Source: an uncultured Clostridia bacterium (lineage in GTDB: Bacteria; Bacillota_A; Clostridia; Christensenellales; UBA3700). From it: DNA of 7,937 nt. The stretch is from assembly GCA_946545105.1 (NCBI GenBank), contig CAMNMY010000032.1, positions 1 to 7,937 on the forward strand, in the 5' to 3' direction. Below are positions 1 through 6,208 of this stretch, in pieces. Position numbers and translations under genes: made by a program. The notes below the pieces were generated by a model. It saw only the letters and a list, made by a program, of their open reading frames with translations, had not been told where the DNA came from and did no database searches. Each line of letters starts with the position of its first letter. Positions within the stretch are counted from its first letter, which is position 1.

Positions 1-338
1 ACTGCTGGTTTTTCTTCTTCAAAATGCTTCATGATAGCATGATATGCTACATAGAATATTGAGTGATGTAGTGCTGCTAAAGATTCAATACCGCCTATTA
101 CGTCAAAGAACCAGAACATAAAAGACCCGAACAATGGGGTTTTTACGCATCTTGCACACTCCCTTGTTATAAATTTTTCATATATTTTAGCTGAAACGCT
201 ATGACGCATTATAAAATCTTCTTTGATATCAAGAATATCTGAATACTTTTGTAGTCCGGCTTTAATGGATTGCATAGATGTAATATGGCCCATACCTGAC
301 TCGATATAAGTAAGTAGAACTTTTGGTTTATTTTCCAT
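1..338 (-). CDS. MGDG synthase/UgtP-like glycosyltransferase, N-terminal part (runs off left edge)
   Basis: Partial gene: 112 codons are visible from an ATG at 338-336, and the frame stays open to base 1. An AAGGAG box (347-352) lies 8 nt upstream of the ATG, which fixes the start. The protein opens with a short beta-strand (VLLTYIES, residues 7-14) and then a G-x-G-H loop (G15, G17, H18) followed by a helix. This is the layout of the N-terminal acceptor-binding domain of MGDG synthase and processive diacylglycerol glucosyltransferases (GT28; UgtP relatives). Known members transfer sugar from a UDP-sugar to diacylglycerol on the inner face of the membrane, making glycolipids. The UDP-sugar-binding C-terminal domain lies outside the window, so donor and product cannot be judged. 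It has its own promoter and follows the feo terminator, so it is probably not part of the iron operon. Another GT-B enzyme, such as a MurG-like one, is possible. Confidence 0.7.
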   Translation of the reverse strand, partial: MENKPKVLLTYIESGMGHITSMQSIKAGLQKYSDILDIKEDFIMRHSVSAKIYEKFITRECARCVKTPLFGSFMFWFFDVIGGIESLAALHHSIFYVAYHAIMKHFEEEKPA

Positions 339-373
339 TTTACAAACTCCTTAAAATGTAATTGCCAACAAAT

Positions 374-382
374 ATTATACCA
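374..382 (-). promoter_or_regulatory. Extended -10 promoter of the glycosyltransferase gene
   Basis: On the minus strand TGG-TATAAT (382 down to 374) is a perfect extended -10 element. The hexamer 17 bp further upstream, TATATT, is a weak -35, as is common when the TGn extension is present. Transcription would start near 367, giving a leader of about 30 nt that carries the AAGGAG box. The element lies downstream of the feo terminator, consistent with independent transcription. Confidence 0.6.
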
Positions 383-411
383 CAATAATTAATTATAATA
401 TATAAAATGCG

Positions 412-450
412 TAAATAAAAAGAACGGCCGAATTTGTATTCGACCGTCCT
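412..450 (-). terminator. Rho-independent terminator of the feo operon
   Basis: Read on the minus strand, bases 450-438 pair with 433-421 to form a 13-bp stem containing two G-U wobbles, closed by the tetraloop ACAA (437-434). A run of T residues follows directly (TTTTT then ATTTA, 420-412). It begins 20 nt after the stop codon of the Cys-rich peptide gene, where the feo transcript should end. Confidence 0.92.
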
Positions 451-470
451 TCGAGTAAAGAGATGGTTTG

Positions 471-635
471 TTATTTGTCCTTTTTTTGTTCATATTTGCA
501 ATATGCACAGTGAGAACAATCACCACCACAATCGCAAGTAGGTTTTCCTTTAATCTTTTTGTAGACCCAAGTTCCGCCCACTGAGATTACAATTAATGCA
601 CATGCAACTATTAATAAAATTTCCCAAATTCCCAT
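471..635 (-). CDS. FeoB-associated Cys-rich membrane protein (54 aa)
   Basis: A small gene with one N-terminal membrane helix (about residues 4-25), a basic stretch (YKKIKGK, residues 25-31) and a cytosolic tail with five cysteines in the pattern C-x-C-x3-C-x2-C-x2-C (C34, C36, C40, C43, C46), then a lysine-rich end. This is the architecture of the FeoB-associated Cys-rich membrane protein family found next to feoB in Firmicutes. Its role is unproven; metal sensing or handling, or stabilising the FeoB complex, has been suggested by position. The positive-inside rule puts the cysteines in the cytoplasm. Its ATG shares one base with the feoB stop codon (TAATG), so translation is probably coupled to feoB. 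It is the last gene of the operon, with the terminator 20 nt downstream. A sixth cysteine (C12) lies inside the membrane helix. Confidence 0.88.
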   Translation of the reverse strand: MGIWEILLIVACALIVISVGGTWVYKKIKGKPTCDCGGDCSHCAYCKYEQKKDK

Positions 636-2941
636 TATTTCACCTTTTGCGCTTTTTTATTTCTCCAAATAATCAAAGCTACGATGCCTGCTATAACAAC
701 GGCCCAGATGAATAGTGTCCACCACCAAGAACCGATTGTATAAATGATTGCTGATACGATATATGAAGATGCTAACCAGAAAATCAATGTACCTGTGTAT
801 GACTTCTTGCTTGGTAATTCAGCTTTTGCTGTAGCTACTGCTGCAAAGCATGGGATTGTTGTCATGTTAAATGCAATGAATGCTATTAATGCTGGAACTG
901 TAATTCCTGTTGCTTGAATCATTGCTTGAACTGCGTCGATTCCATCTTCTGCATCTATTGCTAAATCGCCAAAGTCTGCGCCAACTACTGCCATCAAACA
1001 TGCAGCTAGAGTTGCAAATGTAGCGATAACATTTTCTTTTGCGATAAGACCAGCTACAGCTGCTACTACGAATACCCAACCGAATTGTCCTAATTGAGAA
1101 CCAAATCCAAGTGGTGTAAAGATAGGTTGTACTAATTGAGAAATACCAGCTAAGATACTTTCGTTGATTGCTTCATCTTCCAAGAATTGCCAACTGAAGC
1201 TGAAGTGTGTTAAAGCCCAGATTACAATTGTTGAAGCAAGGATGATTGTAAATGCCTTCTTCACGAAGTGCTTTGTCTTATCCCAAAGGTGAGCCATCAA
1301 GTTCTTAAATTGTGGAACGTGATATGCTGGCAATTCCATAATAAATGGAGGTGTTTCACCCTTTAGAGTTGTATTTCTCATAAATAATACAGCTACGATA
1401 GCAGTTACGATACCTAAGATATACATTCCAAATGTGATAGCATCTGCATTACCGATTCCAAAGTATGCTACGATAGCACCAGCAACGGCTGTTAAGATTG
1501 GTAATTTTGCACCACAAGAGAAGAATGGAATAACTCTGATTGTCGCTGTTCTTTCTTTTTCATCTGCTAATGTTCTTGTGTTGATCATAGCTGGAACTGA
1601 ACATCCAAAGCCCATAATCATTGGCATGAATGCACGACCAGATAAACCAAATCTTCTGAACATTCTATCTAAGATGAATGCAATACGTGCCATATATCCA
1701 GAATCTTCCAAAATTGAGAAGAATAGGAACAATACTAAGATTGGTGGCAAGAATGATAGAACTGCTGAAATACCATCAAAGATACCATTGTTAATTAAGC
1801 CGATTGCCCATGGAGCCATATTGCTTTCTTCAACTAGACCGCCTAGCCATCCGAAGAATTCGCCAACGATTAAATCGTTCCAAACATTATTTATCCACAC
1901 ACCCGGTGACATAACTGCTCCATCATAGAATGTAGCAAGGATTCTAACACCAAAGTTCATTGGTTCGCCATCTTCATTTAAAAGACCTAAATCTTCAAGA
2001 GATGGAAGTGAGAAAATTTTTCCTAAATATAATAAATCTTCACCAAATGTTAAGTGGAAGATACCAAATAATATTAATAAAAATATTGGAATACCCCACC
2101 ACTTATGAGTTAAGACTTTATCTGCCTTATCTGATGGAGACATTTTTAATTTATCTTTTGACTTCTTAGATAGAGCTGGAGCAAAGTTCTTAGATATATA
2201 TTTATATCTTGCATCTGCAACTAATGCTTCAAAATCATCTCCAAATACTTCATCGTTAAATGTTTCTTTGAATTCCTTTACCATTGGTAGAGTTTCTTTG
2301 TGCATTTCTGTTTCAATAGAATCTTCCTCAACCAATTTAATTGCATGGAATAGAGGGTTAGCTACGTTTTGACCCTTAAGAGCAATCTTAACATCCCCTA
2401 TTAAATGAGCTAAAGGAGAGCCATCTAATACACTCTTTCCTTCACGAACCTTCTTGCTTTCAGCAATAGCTACATCCATTAATTCCTTAAGACCGCTTCC
2501 CTTTAAGGCAGAAATCTTAACTACTGGAACGCCTAATTGAGCTTGAAGCATTTGAGTATCGATTTTATCTCCTGCTTTATCTACAGCATCCATCATATTT
2601 AATGCAACAACAACCGGAACATCCATTTCCATAATTTGAGTTGTTAAATATAAGTTTCTTTCTAAGTTTGTTGCGTCAACAATGTTAATAACGCAATCTG
2701 GCTTTTCATCCAAGATATAGTTTCTTGCGATTACTTCTTCTGGTGTATATGGTGATAAAGAATAAATACCTGGAAGGTCAATAATAGCTACTGACTCCTT
2801 TCCTTTCTTATACACACCGTCTCTCTTGTCTACTGTAACACCTGGCCAGTTACCAACATGAGCTGTTGAACCAGTCAACGAGTTAAATAGAGTTGTCTTA
2901 CCACAGTTTGGGTTTCCTGCTAATGCAAATCTTTTCATCAT
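635..2941 (-). CDS. feoB: Ferrous iron transporter FeoB (768 aa)
   Basis: FeoB imports Fe(II) across the cytoplasmic membrane using an N-terminal G-protein domain. All G motifs are visible: G1 GNPNCGKT (9-16), the G2 threonine T36, G3 DLPG (55-58), G4 NMMD (115-118) and G5 SALKG (144-148). A helical linker follows to about 275, then the multi-helix membrane region. Both Gate cores carry the family cysteines: C447 in GFGCSVPA and C476 in PFFSCGAKLP, with a further C698 in TTIPC near the C-terminus. Length is normal for the family. I chose the ATG at 2941 because GGAGG lies 7 nt upstream and the ATG overlaps the feoA stop as ATGA. A TTG at 2965 in the same frame would add eight residues but has no support, and a second ATG at 2938 is also possible. 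Expression should follow the iron-linked promoter upstream of the operon. Confidence 0.97.
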   Translation of the reverse strand: MMKRFALAGNPNCGKTTLFNSLTGSTAHVGNWPGVTVDKRDGVYKKGKESVAIIDLPGIYSLSPYTPEEVIARNYILDEKPDCVINIVDATNLERNLYLTTQIMEMDVPVVVALNMMDAVDKAGDKIDTQMLQAQLGVPVVKISALKGSGLKELMDVAIAESKKVREGKSVLDGSPLAHLIGDVKIALKGQNVANPLFHAIKLVEEDSIETEMHKETLPMVKEFKETFNDEVFGDDFEALVADARYKYISKNFAPALSKKSKDKLKMSPSDKADKVLTHKWWGIPIFLLILFGIFHLTFGEDLLYLGKIFSLPSLEDLGLLNEDGEPMNFGVRILATFYDGAVMSPGVWINNVWNDLIVGEFFGWLGGLVEESNMAPWAIGLINNGIFDGISAVLSFLPPILVLFLFFSILEDSGYMARIAFILDRMFRRFGLSGRAFMPMIMGFGCSVPAMINTRTLADEKERTATIRVIPFFSCGAKLPILTAVAGAIVAYFGIGNADAITFGMYILGIVTAIVAVLFMRNTTLKGETPPFIMELPAYHVPQFKNLMAHLWDKTKHFVKKAFTIILASTIVIWALTHFSFSWQFLEDEAINESILAGISQLVQPIFTPLGFGSQLGQFGWVFVVAAVAGLIAKENVIATFATLAACLMAVVGADFGDLAIDAEDGIDAVQAMIQATGITVPALIAFIAFNMTTIPCFAAVATAKAELPSKKSYTGTLIFWLASSYIVSAIIYTIGSWWWTLFIWAVVIAGIVALIIWRNKKAQKVK

Positions 2942-3171
2942 GACTTCACCTCCACTGTTACGCAAGCTGCTTCTGTTTTACGAAGTGTTAGTTCGTAATT
3001 TCTAACTGTAATTTCGATAGGATCACCAAGTGGAGCTTTCTTTCTCATAAATACTTCTGCTCCTGGAGTAATTCCCATATCAAAAAGTCTTCTCTTGATT
3101 GGGCCCTCACCTTGGACTTTCTTAACGATTCCAGTTTCGCCTATAGAAAAATTGTCCAATGTTTTTTCCAT
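2938..3171 (-). CDS. feoA: FeoA, cytosolic partner of FeoB (77 aa)
   Basis: A single SH3-like FeoA domain. The diagnostic centre is RRLFDMGITPGAEV (about residues 28-41), followed by beta-strands with GDPIEITVRNYELTLRK, matching the usual FeoA consensus. FeoA is a small cytosolic protein needed for Fe(II) uptake through FeoB, probably by binding the transporter and influencing its nucleotide cycle. An AAGGAG box (3183-3188) is 11 nt upstream of the ATG, slightly far but usable. The gene follows the first feoA-like gene by 30 nt and overlaps feoB by 4 nt (ATGA), so FeoA and FeoB are probably made in linked amounts. Confidence 0.95.
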   Translation of the reverse strand: MEKTLDNFSIGETGIVKKVQGEGPIKRRLFDMGITPGAEVFMRKKAPLGDPIEITVRNYELTLRKTEAACVTVEVKS

Positions 3172-3201
3172 AATATATATGACTCCTTATAAATTTTTTC
3201 C

Positions 3202-3414
3202 CTAAGCAACAAAAATGTGCGTAGATAGGTTGCTATCTAACGCAATTCGTCCGTCTTTTACTTTGCATACTACTGTGCCGCCAGATGAACTTAAAACAAC
3301 TATTTCACCATTTAGGGTTATCCCCAAATTCTCCAAATGCTTTTTTGTACTTTCATCTGCTGCGATTCTTACAATTTTTAGCTCCTTATTATGTGGAGCA
3401 ATAACTATTGGCAT
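3202..3414 (-). CDS. Second FeoA-domain protein, first gene of the feo operon (70 aa)
   Basis: A short FeoA-family protein, diverged from its neighbour. The conserved core is KKHLENLGITLNGEIVVL (about residues 24-41), in which a Leu-Gly pair replaces the Met-Gly of typical FeoA. It is followed by SSSGGTVVCKVKDGRIALD, where VKDGRIALD matches the C-terminal strands of the small FeoA proteins of Clostridia. A good AAGGAG box (3422-3427) sits 7 nt upstream of the ATG. It is the first gene after the promoter. Operons with two FeoA proteins are common in clostridia; the division of labour between them is not known to me. It may bind FeoB or FeoA, or act separately. Confidence 0.88.
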   Translation of the reverse strand: MPIVIAPHNKELKIVRIAADESTKKHLENLGITLNGEIVVLSSSGGTVVCKVKDGRIALDSNLSTHIFVA

Positions 3415-3436
3415 CTCTCTTCTCCTTACTCAAATG

Positions 3437-3456
3437 TGAAATGAATTTCATATTTT
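3437..3456. promoter_or_regulatory. Candidate operator 1, at the start of feo transcription
   Basis: The core TGAAAT-GA-ATTTCA (3437-3450) is a palindrome with 6-bp arms and a 2-bp centre, followed by TATTTT. Relative to the predicted feo start near 3458 it covers roughly +2 to +22, a classic repressor position. The same unit recurs in inverted orientation at 3496-3515. The symmetry suits a dimeric regulator. An iron-responsive Fur- or DtxR-type protein encoded elsewhere, or the adjacent TetR protein, are the obvious candidates; the sequence alone does not decide. Confidence 0.6.
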
Positions 3457-3464
3457 TCAACAGC

Positions 3465-3493
3465 ATTATATCGCACACTTGTTTTAGAGTCAA
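3465..3493 (-). promoter_or_regulatory. Near-consensus sigma-A promoter of the feo operon
   Basis: On the minus strand TTGACT (3493-3488) is followed after exactly 17 bp by a perfect TATAAT (3470-3465). Transcription would start near 3458, leaving a leader of about 44 nt with the AAGGAG box near its end, too short for a known metal riboswitch. A promoter this strong normally needs repression, which fits the palindromes on either side of it. Confidence 0.85.
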
Positions 3494-3495
3494 GC

Positions 3496-3515
3496 AAAAT
3501 ATGAAACTTATTTCA
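3496..3515. promoter_or_regulatory. Candidate operator 2, just upstream of the feo -35 box
   Basis: Core TGAAAC-TT-ATTTCA (3502-3515) is the second copy of the palindrome. Read on the minus strand, TGAAATAAGTTTCA is followed by TATTTT, as in operator 1 on the plus strand; the two 20-bp units differ at only two bases. The unit ends 2 bp before the feo -35 box. The core centres are 65 bp apart, about six helical turns, so two bound dimers would lie on roughly the same face of the DNA. It also lies between feo and the tetR promoter. Confidence 0.55.
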
Positions 3516-3538
3516 ATTTCACTAAATATTTTTATATC

Positions 3539-3567
3539 TTGCCTTTGATTTTTTATTGTTATAAAAT
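3539..3567 (+). promoter_or_regulatory. Candidate tetR promoter giving a leaderless transcript
   Basis: TTGCCT (3539-3544) and TAAAAT (3562-3567) are separated by 17 bp. A start 7 nt beyond the -10 falls on the A of the tetR ATG at 3574. An alternative -10 register, TATAAA (3560-3565), would start at most two bases earlier. No ribosome binding site is present between the -10 and the ATG. The -35 match is moderate, so this is a candidate only. Confidence 0.45.
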
Positions 3568-3573
3568 AATCGT

Positions 3574-4176
3574 ATGGATAAGAATATTAGAGAACCACAA
3601 CAAGATAGAGCCGTTAAGAAAAAAGAAGCTATTATAAAAGCTGCATATGATGTTTTTTCTGAGGTAGGCTATTACAATACAAACACTGCAGACATTGCAA
3701 AAAAAGCAAATGTTTCTACTGGCATTGTTTATAGTTATTTTAAAGACAAAAAAGACATCTTATTTTATGTCATTAAAATTTATATTGAAGATGTTACAAA
3801 ACCGCTTGATGAATTTATCAACAGTTTTTCACCAGCTCTTGATATTAATAAATTAGCTGATGATACTATAAATTTGGTTGTTTCATTGCATACAAAAAAT
3901 GCTAATCTTCATAACATTTTACACTCTCTTGCAGATACACAAGAAGATATCAACGAAGAATTTATGGCTCTTGAAGATCGTATAACAAAAACAAGCGCTG
4001 CAAAATTAAAAGAAATTGGTTTTAATGGCCCTAGTATTACAGAAAAAGTTCATATTATTATGAACCTTGTACAATCTTATGCGCATGAATCATTATATGA
4101 TAAACACGATTATATCGACTACGAAGCAATGAGACAAACAGTAAAGAATTGTATCGTTGCTCTTTTGACTTGCTAA
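3574..4176 (+). CDS. TetR/AcrR-family transcriptional regulator (200 aa)
   Basis: The N-terminal DNA-binding domain is clear: KKKEAIIKAAYDVFSEVGYYNTNTADIAKKANVSTGIVYSYFKDKKD in order (about residues 15-61, split here by function), with the helix-turn-helix at about 37-57 and the typical YSYFKDK ending. The remaining 135 or so residues are helical, as in the ligand-binding and dimer domain of this family; I recognise no specific ligand class. An in-frame stop lies 12 nt upstream of the ATG, and there is no ribosome binding site, so the start is set by position and the mRNA may be leaderless. The gene is divergent from the feo operon across a 159-bp region with two operator-like palindromes, making control of feo, or of itself, possible. 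TetR proteins usually sense small molecules rather than iron, so the link is an inference. The last 4 bp overlap the stop codon of the convergent gene. Confidence 0.93.
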   Translation: MDKNIREPQQDRAVKKKEAIIKAAYDVFSEVGYYNTNTADIAKKANVSTGIVYSYFKDKKDILFYVIKIYIEDVTKPLDEFINSFSPALDINKLADDTINLVVSLHTKNANLHNILHSLADTQEDINEEFMALEDRITKTSAAKLKEIGFNGPSITEKVHIIMNLVQSYAHESLYDKHDYIDYEAMRQTVKNCIVALLTC

Positions 4177-4397
4177 CCTTTTCTAAATTTTAGATACAAA
4201 GGAATCAAACAAATAGAAACAAAATTGATAGCTGCTACAACAATGGCAGCTATTACTATTTTTGTAGATGCCAAAATAACGCCAGAGTATATTAAAGCTA
4301 TCAAAACAACAAAAGCGATTATAGCCAATGCGTTTATAACGCCTAGCGCAAATACCACTATATAGAATATTAAATCAATCTTGCTATCTATATTCAT
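4173..4397 (-). CDS. Small membrane protein, last visible gene of the helicase operon (74 aa)
   Basis: No family recognised. After a short polar N-terminus (MNIDSKID), residues 9-45 contain no charged residue and form a long hydrophobic segment, either one long helix or a tight hairpin. A lone lysine (K46) precedes a second helix at about 47-69, and the protein ends in the basic tail KFRKG, which should stay in the cytoplasm. I chose the ATG at 4397 because it overlaps the upstream stop codon as ATGA. An in-frame TTG at 4403 has a GGAG 5 nt upstream and would add two residues, so it is a real alternative. The overlap implies coupled translation with the beta-solenoid protein, and a role as its membrane partner is plausible but only inferred. 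No terminator is visible after it; the transcript may run antisense into tetR. Confidence 0.72.
   Translation of the reverse strand: MNIDSKIDLIFYIVVFALGVINALAIIAFVVLIALIYSGVILASTKIVIAAIVVAAINFVSICLIPLYLKFRKG
4226..4263 (+). terminator. Possible tetR terminator inside the opposing gene
   Basis: On the plus strand 4226-4237 pairs with 4244-4255 in a 12-bp stem with two G-U wobbles around a CAACAA loop, followed after CTA by TTTTT (4259-4263). It starts 50 nt after the tetR stop. The core ATAGCTGC/GCAGCTAT is perfect. It lies within the coding sequence of the convergent small membrane protein, where it encodes an I-A-A-I-V-V-A-A-I stretch, so it could be a by-product of that repetitive peptide rather than a selected terminator. 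Confidence 0.45.
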
Positions 4398-6208
4398 TCC
4401 CAATAAATCTCCAATGCTTTAATATCATCTATGCTACTATATCCCATAAACAATCCTTCAACATTATCTAAAGCTTCATACCCAATGAAATAAGATCTTA
4501 AATAATAAATTCCATGCAAATTGTTTTCGCCAACATAATATGCATTATTTTGAATTGTATTATATCCATTCCACAATCCAACCAAACCGCCGACCAACAT
4601 CAATTGTCCTTCTTTAGGCAATTTTATTGTGCCAATAAAGAAACAATTATCTACATTACATGATGATTGCGTATAGCCCAATATTCCACCAGCATATGTA
4701 AATGAATTTGTGTTTTCATAATTGATATCAATATCACCGCTCACTCCACAATTAGTTATTCTTGGAAGTTCATTTTGCAAAATTGCCATTTCAGTAACTA
4801 TACCACCAATTCTATTTCCTGAATATGTTGTATCTACTTTTATTGTTCCCGAAAATTTGCACTTATCTATGTTTGCGTAATTAAGAACATTTATTCCTGC
4901 GGCAAACACATATACGCCTAATTCGTTTTTATTTTCAATTAGAATATTACCGCTATATTCACAATTAGAAATATCTGCAGCATTTACATTTGCTATTCCG
5001 CCTATAATCAAATTTACATTGTTAACATCACTTGTTTGAGTTATATCTAAAGCTGACTTTGCATTTGTAATACTCTTTTGGTTTTCGCAAGCAATTGAGG
5101 CACCATTAACATGATTCAAAACTAATTTCCCAGATACTTCTACGTTATTTATATCTCCGTTATTGTTACCTGTTAATCCGCCAAACAAGATTTCGCTTGT
5201 TTTGTTTCCATTTACAATTAAATCTAAATTAACTTTAGTGTTTACTATGCTTCCTTCGTTTTCTTTTGATACAGCGCTTATATATGTAGAGGTTGTCGTT
5301 GCTGTCCCTATATATGTAATTTCACCTAAAACTTGTACTTCAACATCGCTTATTGTGCCTTTATTATTTTTTGTCAACAAAGCAAAATCTTGATCTACCG
5401 AGATATTAAGATTTGCTTTAATTGAAATATTCTTTATAACACCCGTTAAATCTTTACATATAGGTTCTTGTTGGTTTAACAATGTCAAAGTATATCCATT
5501 ACCATTTAGGCTCCCAGAAAATTCGTCTAAAGAGATAGCATTAATGTCTATATTTGAACCAAGTACAACATTTGCATTTGTTTGTATAGCCTTTTGTAAT
5601 TGTTGAGCATTGTAAACAACATAAGGCTTTGAATCTGTTCCTATACCAAAATTAGAAACGCCAAAGATTACACCTACACAAATAAATATCATTAATATGG
5701 ATGCTGCACAAGCTATCATTAATGCACGCTTTGTTTTCTTATTCATAGGCTGTCTTGGCATAACAATTCTTGTTTCGCCTACATCTACAGCTCTACTTGT
5801 TTTAATTTGCTCAATCATCTTAATATTCTCAATGATTAAAGCACTCTTTGGCGCAGCATTATATATCTTTTCCAACCTTGATGCTCTTCCTAAAATACAA
5901 AGCATTTCGAGTGGAGATACCATCTTATTTTCGCCTACATATAATCTCAAAACCCTATGAGAGATGGCCTTAAATTTTGAATACATCTCGTCATTTTCTT
6001 CAAAACGTATGTAGTTATTTATCTTTATTAGTTCATTTTCGTATTTAGATATAATCTTGTTTGCATCATATAAATAACACAAAGAAAGCAATGGGAATCT
6101 TCCAAAAGCAATCTCTTTAGCATGTGGCTCAGCCATATGCTTATCAAAAGCTTTTATGTCATCTTTTTTAATTGAGATGAATAAGTCCCATAGCAATTCG
6201 TCTTGCAT
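4394..6208 (-). CDS. Membrane-anchored GLUG-type beta-solenoid protein with a cytosolic helical domain (604 aa)
   Basis: Three parts are visible. Residues 1-150 are a helical cytosolic domain of unknown family, with a faintly ankyrin-like stretch (SPLEMLCILGRASRLEKIY, about 98-116). A basic patch (KKTKR, 157-161) precedes one membrane helix (162-187), which by the positive-inside rule places the C-terminus outside. Residues 195-604 open with a FSGSLNGNGYTLTLL segment (230-244), typical of the entry to GLUG repeats. About ten solenoid coils of 27-37 residues follow, each built as I-x-N-C/V-x-x-S-G-x-I, often with a GG-(I/L)-x-G turn (for example 343-348, 507-511, 540-544). No signal peptide, sortase motif or catalytic motif is seen. 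The ATG shares one base with the stop of the upstream gene (TAATG); the nearest GGAG is 16 nt away, so coupling probably drives translation. A surface-sensing or binding role, transmitted to the cytosolic domain, is an inference. Confidence 0.85.
   Translation of the reverse strand: MQDELLWDLFISIKKDDIKAFDKHMAEPHAKEIAFGRFPLLSLCYLYDANKIISKYENELIKINNYIRFEENDEMYSKFKAISHRVLRLYVGENKMVSPLEMLCILGRASRLEKIYNAAPKSALIIENIKMIEQIKTSRAVDVGETRIVMPRQPMNKKTKRALMIACAASILMIFICVGVIFGVSNFGIGTDSKPYVVYNAQQLQKAIQTNANVVLGSNIDINAISLDEFSGSLNGNGYTLTLLNQQEPICKDLTGVIKNISIKANLNISVDQDFALLTKNNKGTISDVEVQVLGEITYIGTATTTSTYISAVSKENEGSIVNTKVNLDLIVNGNKTSEILFGGLTGNNNGDINNVEVSGKLVLNHVNGASIACENQKSITNAKSALDITQTSDVNNVNLIIGGIANVNAADISNCEYSGNILIENKNELGVYVFAAGINVLNYANIDKCKFSGTIKVDTTYSGNRIGGIVTEMAILQNELPRITNCGVSGDIDINYENTNSFTYAGGILGYTQSSCNVDNCFFIGTIKLPKEGQLMLVGGLVGLWNGYNTIQNNAYYVGENNLHGIYYLRSYFIGYEALDNVEGLFMGYSSIDDIKALEIYWE

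Noticed and set aside
867..1079. Minus-strand frame of 70 codons inside feoB
   Set aside because: Composition is dominated by Ser, Arg and Cys, typical of an out-of-frame reading of feoB; it is wholly contained in that gene.
1434..1928. Plus-strand open frame of 164 codons opposite feoB
   Set aside because: It is antisense to the well-conserved FeoB membrane domain, has no ribosome binding site that I can see, and its sequence looks like the complement of a hydrophobic coding region.
1960..2169. Plus-strand frame of 69 codons opposite feoB
   Set aside because: Antisense shadow of feoB with no start signal or recognisable domain.
2942..2965. TTG start for feoB giving eight extra residues
   Set aside because: The extension lies inside feoA, spans the ribosome binding site itself and is absent from the usual FeoB N-terminus; the ATG at 2941 has correct spacing from GGAGG.
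3215..3439. Plus-strand frame of 74 codons opposite the first feoA-like gene
   Set aside because: Covers a clear FeoA-family gene on the other strand and has no independent support.
3415..3458. Metal riboswitch (NiCo or similar) in the feo leader
   Set aside because: The predicted leader is only about 44 nt and shows no multi-stem junction; too short for the known class.
4182..4194. TCTAAA-T-TTTAGA palindrome after tetR as a terminator
   Set aside because: Only AT-rich 6-bp arms with a 1-nt centre that cannot form a proper loop, and no T-run after it.
5163..5393. Plus-strand frame of 76 codons opposite the solenoid gene
   Set aside because: Its valine- and serine-rich sequence is the complement of the Asn/Thr-rich repeats; no start signal.
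5697..5960. Plus-strand frame of 87 codons, hydrophobic, opposite the solenoid gene
   Set aside because: Hydrophobicity comes from reading the complement of the membrane-helix and helical region; no ribosome binding site.
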